Positions 43,309 to 52,683 of a stretch of 64,000 bases of DNA are shown one piece after another (the stretch's first letter is position 1; every line of letters starts with the position of its first letter). The position numbers and the translations under genes were made by a program. The stretch is from Archaeoglobus sulfaticallidus PM70-1 (GTDB taxonomy: Archaea; Halobacteriota; Archaeoglobi; Archaeoglobales; Archaeoglobaceae), in NCBI RefSeq assembly GCF_000385565.1, contig NC_021169.1:372001-436000 (forward strand). The letters are read 5' to 3'. The notes under the pieces are model-generated. The model was not told the origin of the DNA. It saw only the letters and a program-made list of their open reading frames with translations, and ran no database searches.

Positions 43309-44071
43309 TTTCGCTCACCATATCGGCGATTCTGGCATAAACCTCTGGAGGGATGTGGTCAGGGCGTAAATCCAGATATTCCTCAAATTCATCAATAACA
43401 CTCTCTGCATCATATTTTTTCAGCCACTCCTTTAAAACTTTTCCAAAGAGCTTTCTTTTCATTGAAAATGAGGTTCTGAGGAGGTCGTTGAATACATCAA
43501 CATCCTTAACCTCTATCTCTGGTTTTGGTATGAGCTTAACCACCGCTGAATCAACCTTTGGAATCGGCCTGAAAGCTGTTCTGGGAACCTTGAATAGAAT
43601 CTTAACTCTGCAGTATGCTTTAACAGCCACGCTGATTCTTCCATAGCTTTTTTCTCCTTCTCTGGCCGTTAATCTCTCAGCAAATTCCTGTTGGTAGGTT
43701 ATTATGGCCAGATCGAACTTGCTTTCGAGCAGCTTGAAAGTCAGAGGGGTTGAGATGCTGTACGGGATGTTGGAGATGAACTTGTCGAATCTGGGGAAGT
43801 TGATCCTGAGAGCATCGCCATGGATGAGCCTGAACTTTCCCTCTCGGATCTCATCATAAAACTTTGACCTGAGGTATCTGACAAATCTTGCATCCTTCTC
43901 GATACCGATAACCTTTCCTGAATTCCTCAGTAAAAGCTCTGTGAGGTTTCCTGTACCGCATCCAACCTCAAGAACAGTCTCGTCTTCCTTAAGCTCGGAG
44001 AGCTGTATGATTCTGTAAAGGATGCTTTTGCTCACGAGGAGGTGCTGGTCTCTCGATTTGAAAAGCTTCAT
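43301..44071 (-). CDS. ksgA: 16S rRNA dimethyladenosine transferase KsgA/Dim1
   Basis: Dimethylates the two adjacent adenosines in the 3' terminal helix of 16S rRNA. 256 residues with SKSILYRIIQLSELKEDET, SAM motif VLEVGCGTGNLTELLL (34-49), VIGIEKDARFVRYLR, GDALRINFPRFD and the catalytic FISNIPYSISTPLTFKLL (about 103-120), then the C-terminal helical domain with STVVK-like DSAVVKLIPKPE. Starts 7 nt after DUF655 and overlaps the HemK-type gene. Confidence 0.95.
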   Translation of the reverse strand: MKLFKSRDQHLLVSKSILYRIIQLSELKEDETVLEVGCGTGNLTELLLRNSGKVIGIEKDARFVRYLRSKFYDEIREGKFRLIHGDALRINFPRFDKFISNIPYSISTPLTFKLLESKFDLAIITYQQEFAERLTAREGEKSYGRISVAVKAYCRVKILFKVPRTAFRPIPKVDSAVVKLIPKPEIEVKDVDVFNDLLRTSFSMKRKLFGKVLKEWLKKYDAESVIDEFEEYLDLRPDHIPPEVYARIADMVSENG

Positions 44072-44078
44072 GAGGGTT

Positions 44079-44714
44079 TCATGAGGTGAAAATCTTGTAT
44101 TTTGTCTTTGGATTCTTTATCTCGTATATTATCCTGTTCGTTATAAGCTTCTCCGGATGCTGAAGGCCTTTAACCCTCTCTGCGAGATCCTTGAAGTCCT
44201 TGAAAGGCTGCTTTTTCCTCTCATCGATGATGGCCCACATGGTCTTCTTTCCAACGCCCGGCAGCAGTTCAAGCTGGTGGAGTTTTGTTGTTATCGGCTC
44301 TGCCTTGTTGAAGAAGTCAACGAACCTTTGCTCATGTTCTTTCACTATATATTCGATAACATATGGAAGCTCGGATTTTGCAGCAGTTGTTAAATCTTCA
44401 TACCTCAACCTTCTCTTGATCTTGTTGACAATATCTCTTTCTCCCTTCCCGATAAAAACGCGGTCCATTACGAGAGGACTCTTATCCTTCTTTATGCTAA
44501 CCTCGAGTAATGTGAAGCTCTTTTCGCCCACTATCTGGGCTAAGGGTTCCCTCTTGTGAATGGGCCTCTTATCCTCGGGATGTCCGTAGGGCATGAAATC
44601 GATAATGTAAGCATAATCTTCCATTTTGGTTTTATCAATTTCCTTTCTACCTCTACTTCGATCAGAAAACCTTGATCTCTGATCAGATCTCCTGTTGAAC
44701 TTTTCGGAATCCAT
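44079..44714 (-). CDS. DUF655 RNA-binding protein with HhH motif
   Basis: 211 residues. A basic N-terminus with R/S/D runs (1-30), an OB-like domain EDYAYIIDFMPYGHPEDKRP to about 130, and a helix-hairpin-helix near 150-165 (LELLPGVGKKTMWAIIDERK). This is the archaeal DUF655 family, normally encoded in the order rpl21e-rpoF-DUF655-ksgA-HemK and probably involved in ribosome or RNA polymerase functions. Here the two upstream genes are absent and a permease gene lies there instead, in a repeat-rich spacer. Confidence 0.88.
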   Translation of the reverse strand: MDSEKFNRRSDQRSRFSDRSRGRKEIDKTKMEDYAYIIDFMPYGHPEDKRPIHKREPLAQIVGEKSFTLLEVSIKKDKSPLVMDRVFIGKGERDIVNKIKRRLRYEDLTTAAKSELPYVIEYIVKEHEQRFVDFFNKAEPITTKLHQLELLPGVGKKTMWAIIDERKKQPFKDFKDLAERVKGLQHPEKLITNRIIYEIKNPKTKYKIFTS

Positions 44715-44786
44715 GGTTACCCCTCTTTTGATTTGAGATAAATAGTAAAATAAAACTATTTAATTTTTTTCAAGCTTCAGACTGTT

Positions 44787-44837
44787 TGTGTTTTCCCGAA
44801 ATTATTTCCACTTTGACAAACCCTGATGTGAGACTTG
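44787..44837 (+). repeat. Diverged copy of a ~50-bp intergenic repeat
   Basis: Aligned by eye, this segment matches 46270-46320 at about 36 of 51 positions, including CACTTTG(A/G)CAAACC. A third version lies at about 47249-47302. The three copies sit in the spacers on either side of the permease gene and beyond the toxin-antitoxin genes. Confidence 0.4.
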
Positions 44838-44934
44838 ACGAAAAAGCCATTGGCTGTATAAATAGAACCAGATCGCAGAATTAGAGTATAACACTGGGAA
44901 AAACTTCTGGTGGAGGGATGCTGTGGTTGCGTAT

Positions 44935-46206
44935 TCATAATCGGCTTGTTTTGCGGTTAGCATACAAATTGAGGTATGTAATTGCAAGTACTGCAACCAG
45001 CACCGGGTAAATCACGCTTTCTCCAACAAATAACAGGGTTGCAAAGCAGATAACGAACGAAATCATCGGATACACTCTCTTCTCAAGCAATATTATGCCA
45101 GCAATCGAGCCAATCAGGTAGAGGGTTATGAAAATGCTGTTGGAGAGCAGGAGCAAAGTTTCGACGGAAATGCTGAACAGATACATGGCAATTAACGTGA
45201 AAACCATGGATGCTGCCACGGCAATCAGAGCATTCTGTGGAGCGTGCTTCCTGTTCAGATTTCCAAAGACCTCTGGCAGATATCCACTTCTCGATAAGGC
45301 ATACAGCAGCCTTGAGGGCGATGCAACATAAACGTTTGCAGAAGCGAAGCAAGTCATAAATCCGATCAACGCAACAAATAGCTTTCCGTTAATGCCAAGG
45401 GATCTGTTCGCTATTTCGACAAGGGAGGTCATTCCCCTCAGGCTGTCACCATATGTATGTGTACCAACAACCACAAAGGAGACGAGCAAATACATTATTC
45501 CAACAACTCCAAGGGCCATCAGAATGCTTAGGGGAAAATCCCTCTCGGGGTTTTTGAACTCCTCTGACAGATGGGTTACAGCCTCCCATCCAACGTAGCA
45601 CCAGAATATCAGTGCCATTGCTCTTCCAATCGGATAGATGTCGAGTTCGAACTTCAGGTTATCTGGATTTACGAGATGAAATGCTGTGAGAACAACAAAA
45701 AGCAGCAGAATAACTATGGAGATCGTTATCATTGTCTGGATATTTCCGGTGAATCTGACACCTCTCAGATTTATGAGGAACATTGTAAGGAGCATGAGTA
45801 TTGCGAGAGCAACAACCCCAGGAAAATCAAGTCCAAGAATGCTGCCCAGATAGGATGCGCCGGTGAGCAGAACAATTGGGGGTCCAATGGGTACGACGGC
45901 CAGAAAGAGAAATCCAGTAATCATTTCTGCATCAAGTGTGATGCTCCCAACAGTCCTTTTTCCAAATGCCTGTTTCGAGAATTCTGAGATTCCACCCGCA
46001 GATGGAAATTTTGAGGCTAGGTAGCCGAAGGTTAGGGCAATTGGCACAGCAAGCAAAGTCATAACTACCCATGCTATTAAGGATGCCGCACCAGCCACAT
46101 TTGCGGCCATGGATGGCAATATCAGGACTCCTGAGCCCAGTATAACTCCTATGAAAATACCGACAGCCTGAAAGAGAGATACTTCCTTTTTAAGCCTTCT
46201 TGTCAT
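44935..46206 (-). CDS. APC family amino-acid permease
   Basis: 423 residues, about twelve membrane helices. The N-terminus LKKEVSLFQAVGIFIGVILG then SGVLILPSMAANVAG is the APC-family first-helix substrate motif; CYVGWEAVTHLSEEFKNPERDFP (about 200-222) is the conserved sixth-helix/loop region. It imports or exchanges amino acids or amines across the cytoplasmic membrane; the substrate is not deducible. Upstream lies sequence that is partly duplicated at 47146-47330, including the first 18 codons of a related gene. Confidence 0.9.
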   Translation of the reverse strand: MTRRLKKEVSLFQAVGIFIGVILGSGVLILPSMAANVAGAASLIAWVVMTLLAVPIALTFGYLASKFPSAGGISEFSKQAFGKRTVGSITLDAEMITGFLFLAVVPIGPPIVLLTGASYLGSILGLDFPGVVALAILMLLTMFLINLRGVRFTGNIQTMITISIVILLLFVVLTAFHLVNPDNLKFELDIYPIGRAMALIFWCYVGWEAVTHLSEEFKNPERDFPLSILMALGVVGIMYLLVSFVVVGTHTYGDSLRGMTSLVEIANRSLGINGKLFVALIGFMTCFASANVYVASPSRLLYALSRSGYLPEVFGNLNRKHAPQNALIAVAASMVFTLIAMYLFSISVETLLLLSNSIFITLYLIGSIAGIILLEKRVYPMISFVICFATLLFVGESVIYPVLVAVLAITYLNLYANRKTSRL

Positions 46207-46350
46207 TATGCCTCACTGTGTCAGTGCCAATTTGATGTGTTAATTAAATTTTTCCAATTATGTGAATGGGTGTGTTCCTTGAGTTATTTTCACTTTGGCA
46301 AACCTCGGTATGATGGTTGTATGGCAAGGGATAAAAGATCGGTCTGTAGG
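46150..46350 (+). repeat. Copy A of a ~190-bp duplicated segment (permease 5' end and spacer)
   Basis: This segment covers the 5' end of the permease gene and its upstream spacer. It recurs at 47146-47330 with diverged identity: a 26-bp exact block (46169-46194 = 47168-47193), TTTGATGTGTTAATT, TTTTTCCAATT, GATGGTTGTATGGCAAG and AGATCGGTC are shared in the same order. Copies are 999 bp apart and enclose the toxin-antitoxin genes. Confidence 0.7.
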
Positions 46351-46411
46351 GAAGAGAAGTAAATGTTTTCTAAGAGTAAGAGAGTATTTGTATAACAAAG
46401 TAGGTGTTTGA

Positions 46412-46849
46412 ATGAGGGTATATATGGACGTTTGCTGCTTTAACAGACCATTTGATGATCAAACTCAAGATAGAATCAGGATTGAATCCGAGGCAGTACT
46501 GGCAATTTTAAACCGATGCATGGATGACTGGATACTTGTAGGGAGTGAAGTAGCAGATTACGAGATATCAAAAATTCCGGATGAAGAAAGGAGGAGGAAA
46601 GTGGAAATTCTTGCATCGATTTCAAAGGAGAAAGTCATCGTTGATGATAATATTGTCAAACGAGCTTTAGAGCTTGAAAAGATTGGATTGAAACCTGTAG
46701 ATGCTCTACACGTGGCATGTGCGGAGAAATCTGCGGATGTTATGCTCACGACAGATGATGAGATAGTGAAAAAAGTTGAGGCTAACAAAGATATTATTAA
46801 AGTTAGGGTTGAAAATCCTGTAAGATGGTTGATGGAGGTGCTGGAATGA
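46412..46849 (+). CDS. PIN-domain toxin (VapC-like ribonuclease)
   Basis: 145 residues of the PIN fold with acidic metal-binding residues Asp6 (MDVCCFNRPFDDQ), Glu46, Asp97 (GLKPVDALHVACAE) and Asp115 (MLTTDDEIVK). The N-terminal DVCCFNRPFDDQTQDR signature belongs to a PIN subgroup commonly paired with a small downstream antitoxin. RNA cleavage is expected from the family. Toxin and antitoxin overlap by 4 nt (ATGA), toxin first, the reverse of most vapBC pairs. The pair lies between two copies of a duplicated segment, suggesting it arrived or moved as a unit. Promoter-like TATTTGTATAAC lies just upstream. Confidence 0.85.
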   Translation: MRVYMDVCCFNRPFDDQTQDRIRIESEAVLAILNRCMDDWILVGSEVADYEISKIPDEERRRKVEILASISKEKVIVDDNIVKRALELEKIGLKPVDALHVACAEKSADVMLTTDDEIVKKVEANKDIIKVRVENPVRWLMEVLE

Positions 46850-47043
46850 ATGAAGCTAAAACCCTTAACGAAATACGCAAAATTGGTATTACTGCTCTTG
46901 CAAAAGCTTTAGGGCCAATTGGAATGGTCAGGTTCATCCAGAGCTTTGATTTGGGTAGTGGAGATTATACCAAAGAGCGTTCGCAGTGGTTAGATCAGAG
47001 TATAGACGAGATTGTAGATGAAATCAAAAGAAGGCGTAAGTGA
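46846..47043 (+). CDS. Putative antitoxin paired with PIN toxin
   Basis: 65 residues from the ATG overlapping the toxin stop. Sequence starts MNEAKTLNEIRKIGITALAK and ends with a basic DEIVDEIKRRRK. The motif ALAKALGPIGMVRFIQSFD plus GDYTKERSQWLD recurs in small genes beside PIN proteins of this subgroup, as far as I recall; it does not resemble RHH, AbrB or Phd antitoxins. Antitoxin function is inferred from gene order and overlap. Confidence 0.7.
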   Translation: MNEAKTLNEIRKIGITALAKALGPIGMVRFIQSFDLGSGDYTKERSQWLDQSIDEIVDEIKRRRK

Positions 47044-47145
47044 ACTATTCCTACTTGCAACTTTACCACTCAACACAAAAATTTAAAAATTAGATCAGTT
47101 AATGCAATAAGTCGGTGATTGGAGTAAAAATACGGTTGTAACAGA

Positions 47146-47199
47146 TCCTATGAAGATGCCGACGGCATGAAAGAGAGATACTTCCTTTTTAAGTCCCAT
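47146..47199 (-). pseudogene. Broken 5' end of a second APC permease gene
   Basis: From an ATG at 47199 the minus strand reads MGLKKEVSLFHAVGIFIG, which matches the start of the intact permease (MTRRLKKEVSLFQAVGIFIG) and then runs into unrelated sequence and a stop. Upstream spacer similarity continues on the other side. The remainder of the gene is gone, apparently replaced by the toxin-antitoxin side. Confidence 0.7.
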
Positions 47200-47330
47200 T
47201 GTGAGTCACCGTGTCAGGTTTGATGTGTTAATTTTTCCAATTGTGAACGGGTGCATTTTCCACAACATTTCAAGTATGGTGAACCTCAGTAGGATGGTTG
47301 TATGGCAAGATCGGTCCGGAAGGAGAGAAA
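47146..47330 (+). repeat. Copy B of the ~190-bp duplicated segment
   Basis: The partner of 46150-46350 in the same orientation. Exact shared blocks include 47168-47193 and TATGGCAAGATCGGTC-type sequence near 47301-47316. It ends about 45 nt before the Obg-type GTPase gene stops. With copy A it bounds 46351-47145, which holds only the toxin-antitoxin genes. Confidence 0.7.
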
Positions 47331-47374
47331 AAAAGAGATTCTCGAGTTTACCTGCCAAGCCAGGTTGAAGCACC

Positions 47375-48541
47375 TCAAGCCGATGAAACAATCTTTATCA
47401 CATCGTTGTGCTTCAACTCATAATCGTCTGCCACCCTCATCTTCTTCTTTGCATCAATCGCATGGATGAAGTTCTTGCCTATATCTGTGTGAATCAGGTA
47501 TGCCAGCTCTCTGGCAGTGGTTCCCTTCTTAACAAGCATAGCATCCGGCAGAACATTTCCCTTTGAATCCGTGAATTTGTTCTCGTCCTCCACAGGATAG
47601 ACGACTATGTAGTCCAGCAAATCGAACACTATCCTGTTCAGGCATTCCTGCACACCAGTACCATTGTTCTTTTTCAGAAAGCTTCTCATTATCTCAAGAG
47701 CCTTTTTTTGCTTCTCATTCAGCTCCTTAATAATTTCAAAATCCATATCTCCGGGATAGTACCTGATATATCCATTCTTGCTCGCAGTTCTCAACGCAAG
47801 CTCTATCTCTGCTGATGTGGGGATAACTATTTCTTCCAGATTTTTCAGCCTGTTGATAAGCTCCTCTGGAGCCTTGTCAGCTTTGTTTGCGGATATTATC
47901 ATCCTCATTCTCTTTTTCCTCAATTCAAAAGCGAAAGTCATGATGTCCTCATCGCTGAAATGCCAGACCTCTTTACCAATAACTTTGAGCGCCTCCTTGA
48001 CCTGAATCTCCTTGAATCCGAGTCCTGCAAGCTGCTCGGTTATCAGCTTGTAGGCATGTAGTTTTTCCATGCTTATCCTTCTCGCAAGCCTGTCCCAGTT
48101 CCTCTTGAGGATGTTGAAGATCCACATGTCCAGCTCGTGATACAGAAACCTGACATCTTCTACTGGATCCCTCTCACCGATACCAACCTCGTTTCCTTCA
48201 GCGTCGGTTGAGCCTGAGGCATCCACAACATGAATTATCCCTTCGCTCTGTCTCAAATTGTCCAGGAATTCGTTTCCCAGACCTCTCCCTTTATGAGCTT
48301 CAGGAACGAGTCCGGCAACATCTATCAGCTTTATCGGGATGTACCTCCTCCCTTCAAAACAGTTCCCACAATCGAGGTTTAACTCTCTGCAAACGCAATC
48401 AACCCTCACATGTGCAACTCCTACATTCGGCTCTATGGTCGTGAAGGGGTAATTTGCTATCTCCACATCAGCCATTGTGGCAGATTTGAAAAATGTTGAT
48501 TTGCCCGCATTGGGCTTTCCGGCTATTCCTATTTCTATCAT
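47375..48541 (-). CDS. Obg/YchF-like GTPase with TGS domain
   Basis: 388 residues from the ATG at 48541 (MIEIGIAGKPNAGKSTFF), with GGTGAT in front; an ATG three codons earlier is less likely. G1 GKPNAGKST, G3 LIDVAGLVPEAHKGRGLG and G4 SANKAD are visible. The NKAD motif fits GTP, in contrast to bacterial YchF (ATPase, NxxE). A zinc-like Cys cluster CVCRELNLDCGNC occurs at about 53-65, and the C-terminal 70 residues form a TGS domain (VLPDAMLVKKGTTARELAYLIH). It probably acts at the ribosome. Upstream neighbour on the same strand is DUF2095. Confidence 0.92.
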   Translation of the reverse strand: MIEIGIAGKPNAGKSTFFKSATMADVEIANYPFTTIEPNVGVAHVRVDCVCRELNLDCGNCFEGRRYIPIKLIDVAGLVPEAHKGRGLGNEFLDNLRQSEGIIHVVDASGSTDAEGNEVGIGERDPVEDVRFLYHELDMWIFNILKRNWDRLARRISMEKLHAYKLITEQLAGLGFKEIQVKEALKVIGKEVWHFSDEDIMTFAFELRKKRMRMIISANKADKAPEELINRLKNLEEIVIPTSAEIELALRTASKNGYIRYYPGDMDFEIIKELNEKQKKALEIMRSFLKKNNGTGVQECLNRIVFDLLDYIVVYPVEDENKFTDSKGNVLPDAMLVKKGTTARELAYLIHTDIGKNFIHAIDAKKKMRVADDYELKHNDVIKIVSSA

Positions 48542-48550
48542 CAAAATCAC

Positions 48551-48853
48551 CTATCTGAGATTCAAACCTCTCCTCTCATAATCTCCACGCTTTCTCGTTC
48601 CAAAAAGATCTCTCAACTCCTTGATGTTGTTTTTCAACTCTTCCGCATCCTCTTCCTTTATCTCTCCTATCTTCAGGAAGAAGTCTATGATCTCCATAGC
48701 CTCCTCATCGTTCTCGCATCTTTCTATGTGATCCATGATGGTTGGAAGCTTTCTCTTTCTAACTAAAGACCCAACTGATTCTGAACTCGAAAGCTCATCG
48801 CTCAGCTTCGGAAACATCTTTTTGAACTTCTCATTATCAATGTTAAGCATCAT
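48551..48853 (-). CDS. DUF2095 family small protein
   Basis: About 100 residues from ATG 48853 (or the adjacent ATG at 48850), preceded by AAGGGGTG; the frame is open 15 codons further but overlaps the bactofilin-like gene. Helical and acidic: NIDNEKFKKMFPKLSDEL, TIMDHIERCENDEEAMEI, IIDFFLKIGEIKEEDAEEL, basic tail. I recognise the FKKMFP...L.DEL start as DUF2095, an archaeal family of unknown function. Lies between the bactofilin-like gene and the GTPase gene. Confidence 0.6.
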   Translation of the reverse strand: MMLNIDNEKFKKMFPKLSDELSSSESVGSLVRKRKLPTIMDHIERCENDEEAMEIIDFFLKIGEIKEEDAEELKNNIKELRDLFGTRKRGDYERRGLNLR

Positions 48854-49727
48854 CTGCACCCCTTGATACACTCTCAGGACTTTCAGCATCTTCATCACTT
48901 TTCAGCCAGTCAAATTCTGGCAGTTCAATCTTTCCTTTAATCCATACGCCTTTCCTTCCTGTAATCGATTCATCAATCCTGCATTTTTCCTCCATATAAA
49001 CCTTATCTCCTTTAACATACCCGTAAACCTCGGTTTCGTTGATCAGATAGATTCTCTTCCCCTCCACCGCACCATGAACCCTGCAGGAACTCAGAACTAT
49101 GTCTTTAGCCCTTATGCTCCCAAATATCTCGCATCTGTCAGCCTTAACATTCTTTGCCTTTATGTTACCGAGGATTCTGCTGCTCTCAGCAATCAAATCC
49201 GTTCCGGTTTCGAGAACCTCCAGATTCACTTTGCTGTTTTCTGAGATAATGAGTGGAGACTCAATTTTTTCCACGATTTCAAAGAGTTTTTCAGCCTCCT
49301 CCAGCCTTCCCAGCCTCAAAAGCTCAAGAATGTAAAGGAATATGAAGATGAGAACTGGCAGAGGATTCTGTATGGTTATCAATCCCCTTGCCTCGAATCC
49401 TTTCCCTATCCTCACATTTCTGCCTATCTCCAGATCTCCAAAAACTGTGAGCTTTCCATCGATTGAAGCGAACTCCCCGATGTACGCATCACCATTGCAG
49501 TAAACATCTCCACCTATCGAGCACCAGGAATCTATTCTAACCTCTTCTCCCTGAATGCTCCCTTCGATGCTGGCCCTCTCGCCTACAATTATTTTTTTGC
49601 CGATTATACCATAGCCGAGTTTTGAGCCGGCCCCAACTATCGCATCGTTCTCAACAACTATGTTCCTTTCCTCAAACCTCGTATTCGGGGGTATGACGAA
49701 CTTTTTCAGCTCGCTGAAGTCCTCCAT
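48843..49727 (-). CDS. Bactofilin-like polymer-forming protein with hydrophobic insert
   Basis: 294 residues from ATG 49727 (GTG at 49739 possible). Two beta-helix halves made of short repeats (IIVGERASIEGSIQGEEVRI, DAYIGEFASIDGKLTVFGD; later ILGNIKAKNVKADRCEIFGS, GAVEGKRIYLINETEVYGYV) are split by a hydrophobic helix PLPVLIFIFLYILELLRLG near 125-145 and an amphipathic helix. Bactofilins form filaments at membranes; the inserted helix may anchor it. This halved architecture is known in archaeal polymer-forming proteins. Function unproven. Follows apgM closely. Confidence 0.72.
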   Translation of the reverse strand: MEDFSELKKFVIPPNTRFEERNIVVENDAIVGAGSKLGYGIIGKKIIVGERASIEGSIQGEEVRIDSWCSIGGDVYCNGDAYIGEFASIDGKLTVFGDLEIGRNVRIGKGFEARGLITIQNPLPVLIFIFLYILELLRLGRLEEAEKLFEIVEKIESPLIISENSKVNLEVLETGTDLIAESSRILGNIKAKNVKADRCEIFGSIRAKDIVLSSCRVHGAVEGKRIYLINETEVYGYVKGDKVYMEEKCRIDESITGRKGVWIKGKIELPEFDWLKSDEDAESPESVSRGADDA

Positions 49728-49731
49728 CCTT

Positions 49732-50970
49732 TCACGCACCGAACTTTGATGTGTTGTTTGTCAGATCGAGAACGATGTTGAATAAATCTATACCCCTTAT
49801 TCTGCATAAACCGCCTCTGTATGCGACAAGCTCTGAGAACCTGTCAACCTCATCCGTTCTAACTCCTTCATGGACAACGATAACTGGAACCGGATCGGCT
49901 GTATGATCCTTCACATTGATAGGGGTTGAGTGATCCGCTGTAATCACAAGGCAGATCTCTGTGAAATCGAGTTCCCTGAGAACGGCTATCTCCTGATCGA
50001 TTTTTTCTATGAAGCTCTTCTTTCCTTCAAAGTCTCCGTCATGGCCAAGTTCATCGGTTGCCTTGATGTGCACTAAAACAAAATCGTGGGTGTTCAGAGC
50101 CTCGAGAGCTGCATTGAACTTGTTTTTCAGGTTTGTGTGCTTGTTTCCTGTAACACCTTCAACCTCAAGCACATCAGCACCGATGATCTTCCCTATTCCT
50201 TTGATGAGGGTGGTTCCTGCAATAAACGCGAGCTTCAGCCCGAATCTCTCCTCAAAGCTCTCTACCTTTTTAACCATTCCTCCTCCTCTCAGCAAAATCG
50301 CATTTCCCTTTAGAAGACCATTCTTCTCTCTTTCAAGGTTTACCGGATGGTTTTCGAGTATTCTGTGAGCTTCCTCCATAAATTTGTTGATAATCCTTGC
50401 AGTTTTCTCAGCATTCTCATCCAATGCTTTGCACATTTTTACCTTGCTGCCGATCTTCTTTGGATCCGTATCGGTTACCCTGTCCGAAAGTCCTTCTCCT
50501 CTGAAAACAACTGCCGCTCTATGACCGGTACCTCTTCTTACCATAACCTTAACACCGAACTCGCTTAAGTCTATTTTGTTAAGTGCTTTTACAAGCTCGT
50601 CGGTTTCGTCTATTCTCCCAGCCCTTCTATCCACAACAACCTTGTCGAAAATGCTTCCCTCCCCCTCTACTGTCCCGAAATTAGCCCTGAATGCAACATC
50701 TCCCTCTTTAAGCTCTATTCCAGAGCCTGCAGCCTCTATGGGCCCTCTTCCGGAATAGCATTCGTGCGGGTTGTAGCCAAGTAAAGCAAGATGGGCTGTG
50801 TCACTTCCCGGTCTAACTCCGGGAGCTATCGTGTCCATTATCCCGTTTATACCAATCTTTGCGAAATAATCGAGATTTGGAGTTCTGGCACTGTCGAGCG
50901 GGGTTTTGTTATCGATCAGCCTGTCGGATATACCATCTATGACAATAAAGAGGATTTTTTTCAGACTCAT
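49732..50970 (-). CDS. apgM: Cofactor-independent phosphoglycerate mutase, archaeal type
   Basis: Interconverts 3- and 2-phosphoglycerate in central carbon metabolism. 412 residues from the ATG at 50970; a TATA-like ATTTAAAAA about 25 nt upstream supports this start over a frame open to 51021. Alkaline-phosphatase fold: metal/Ser site FIVIDGISDRLIDNKTPLD, PGVRPGSDTAHLALLGY (nucleophile Ser), RANFGTVEG, HIKATDELGHDGDFEGK and ITADHSTP. This is the archaeal ApgM group, distinct from bacterial iPGM. Confidence 0.93.
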   Translation of the reverse strand: MSLKKILFIVIDGISDRLIDNKTPLDSARTPNLDYFAKIGINGIMDTIAPGVRPGSDTAHLALLGYNPHECYSGRGPIEAAGSGIELKEGDVAFRANFGTVEGEGSIFDKVVVDRRAGRIDETDELVKALNKIDLSEFGVKVMVRRGTGHRAAVVFRGEGLSDRVTDTDPKKIGSKVKMCKALDENAEKTARIINKFMEEAHRILENHPVNLEREKNGLLKGNAILLRGGGMVKKVESFEERFGLKLAFIAGTTLIKGIGKIIGADVLEVEGVTGNKHTNLKNKFNAALEALNTHDFVLVHIKATDELGHDGDFEGKKSFIEKIDQEIAVLRELDFTEICLVITADHSTPINVKDHTADPVPVIVVHEGVRTDEVDRFSELVAYRGGLCRIRGIDLFNIVLDLTNNTSKFGA

Positions 50971-51026
50971 CAAAGAACTTTGGCATCTAATTTTTAAATA
51001 TTGTGCTGTAGCAATAGCCAAACAGG

Positions 51027-51569
51027 CTAATCAACGAACTCCTCAAACTCATTCAGCAAAGCCAAATGCCTATCAAGAACCTCCTTTTCGTCCCTGAACT
51101 TCTGTTTGATGTGTCTGATGTACTCCTCTTTCCTCAGAATTCTGTCTCCAGCAACAAGGTTATCTGCAAGAGCGACGAGCTTTTCCTCAAGGGTTTCCGG
51201 GATGTAATCCCTCTCTGGTAGACCGAATTTTTTAGCCTCTTTTGCCGTCAATCCGGCACCTATGTGCCTCTCCACTATCTTGATTATCCTGTCATCAAAC
51301 CCATCTTTCCTTAAGATCTCAGCTCCAAGCACCGCATGATCCATTCCATGGCTTAGACTTCTTCCAACATCATGTAACATGGCTCCGGCTATTATCAGCT
51401 TTCTCTGCTCATCTGACAGCTTCATCCTGTTTGCTATCCTTAAGGCTGAATCGAGAACTGTGAAAGTATGATTTAAAACATCATTTGAAACTCCTTTCTC
51501 TTTCAAATACTCTGAGAGTGCTTTGATCAGCTCATCCTCTTCGAGCTCCAGAATCTCTATGTCATGCAT
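51027..51569 (-). CDS. HD-domain phosphohydrolase-like protein
   Basis: About 180 residues. HD motif HDVGRSLSHGMDHAVLGAEIL (about 85-105) with N-terminal His in NHTFTVLDSALRIA, then VERHIGAG and LVALADNLVAG. These are the metal ligands of the HD superfamily; the family seen in archaea is known only by number (TIGR00295) and its substrate is unknown. I take the ATG at 51569, whose TATA-like AAAATTTAAT lies about 25 nt upstream; an ATG three codons earlier is possible. Transcribed toward apgM with its own promoter. Confidence 0.8.
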   Translation of the reverse strand: MHDIEILELEEDELIKALSEYLKEKGVSNDVLNHTFTVLDSALRIANRMKLSDEQRKLIIAGAMLHDVGRSLSHGMDHAVLGAEILRKDGFDDRIIKIVERHIGAGLTAKEAKKFGLPERDYIPETLEEKLVALADNLVAGDRILRKEEYIRHIKQKFRDEKEVLDRHLALLNEFEEFVD

Positions 51570-51635
51570 AGCGGACATGAATTTTCGTAAAATTTAATGT
51601 TTTTGATGGCGGTGGTAAAAGATAAAATACGATAA

Positions 51636-52682
<1,047 letters not shown>

Positions 52683-52683
52683 T

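Noticed and set aside
46207-46411. Possible transposase or insertion sequence around the toxin-antitoxin genes
   Set aside because: No transposase frame or terminal inverted repeat is visible; the flanking repeats are copies of a permease gene's 5' end, which recombination explains more simply.
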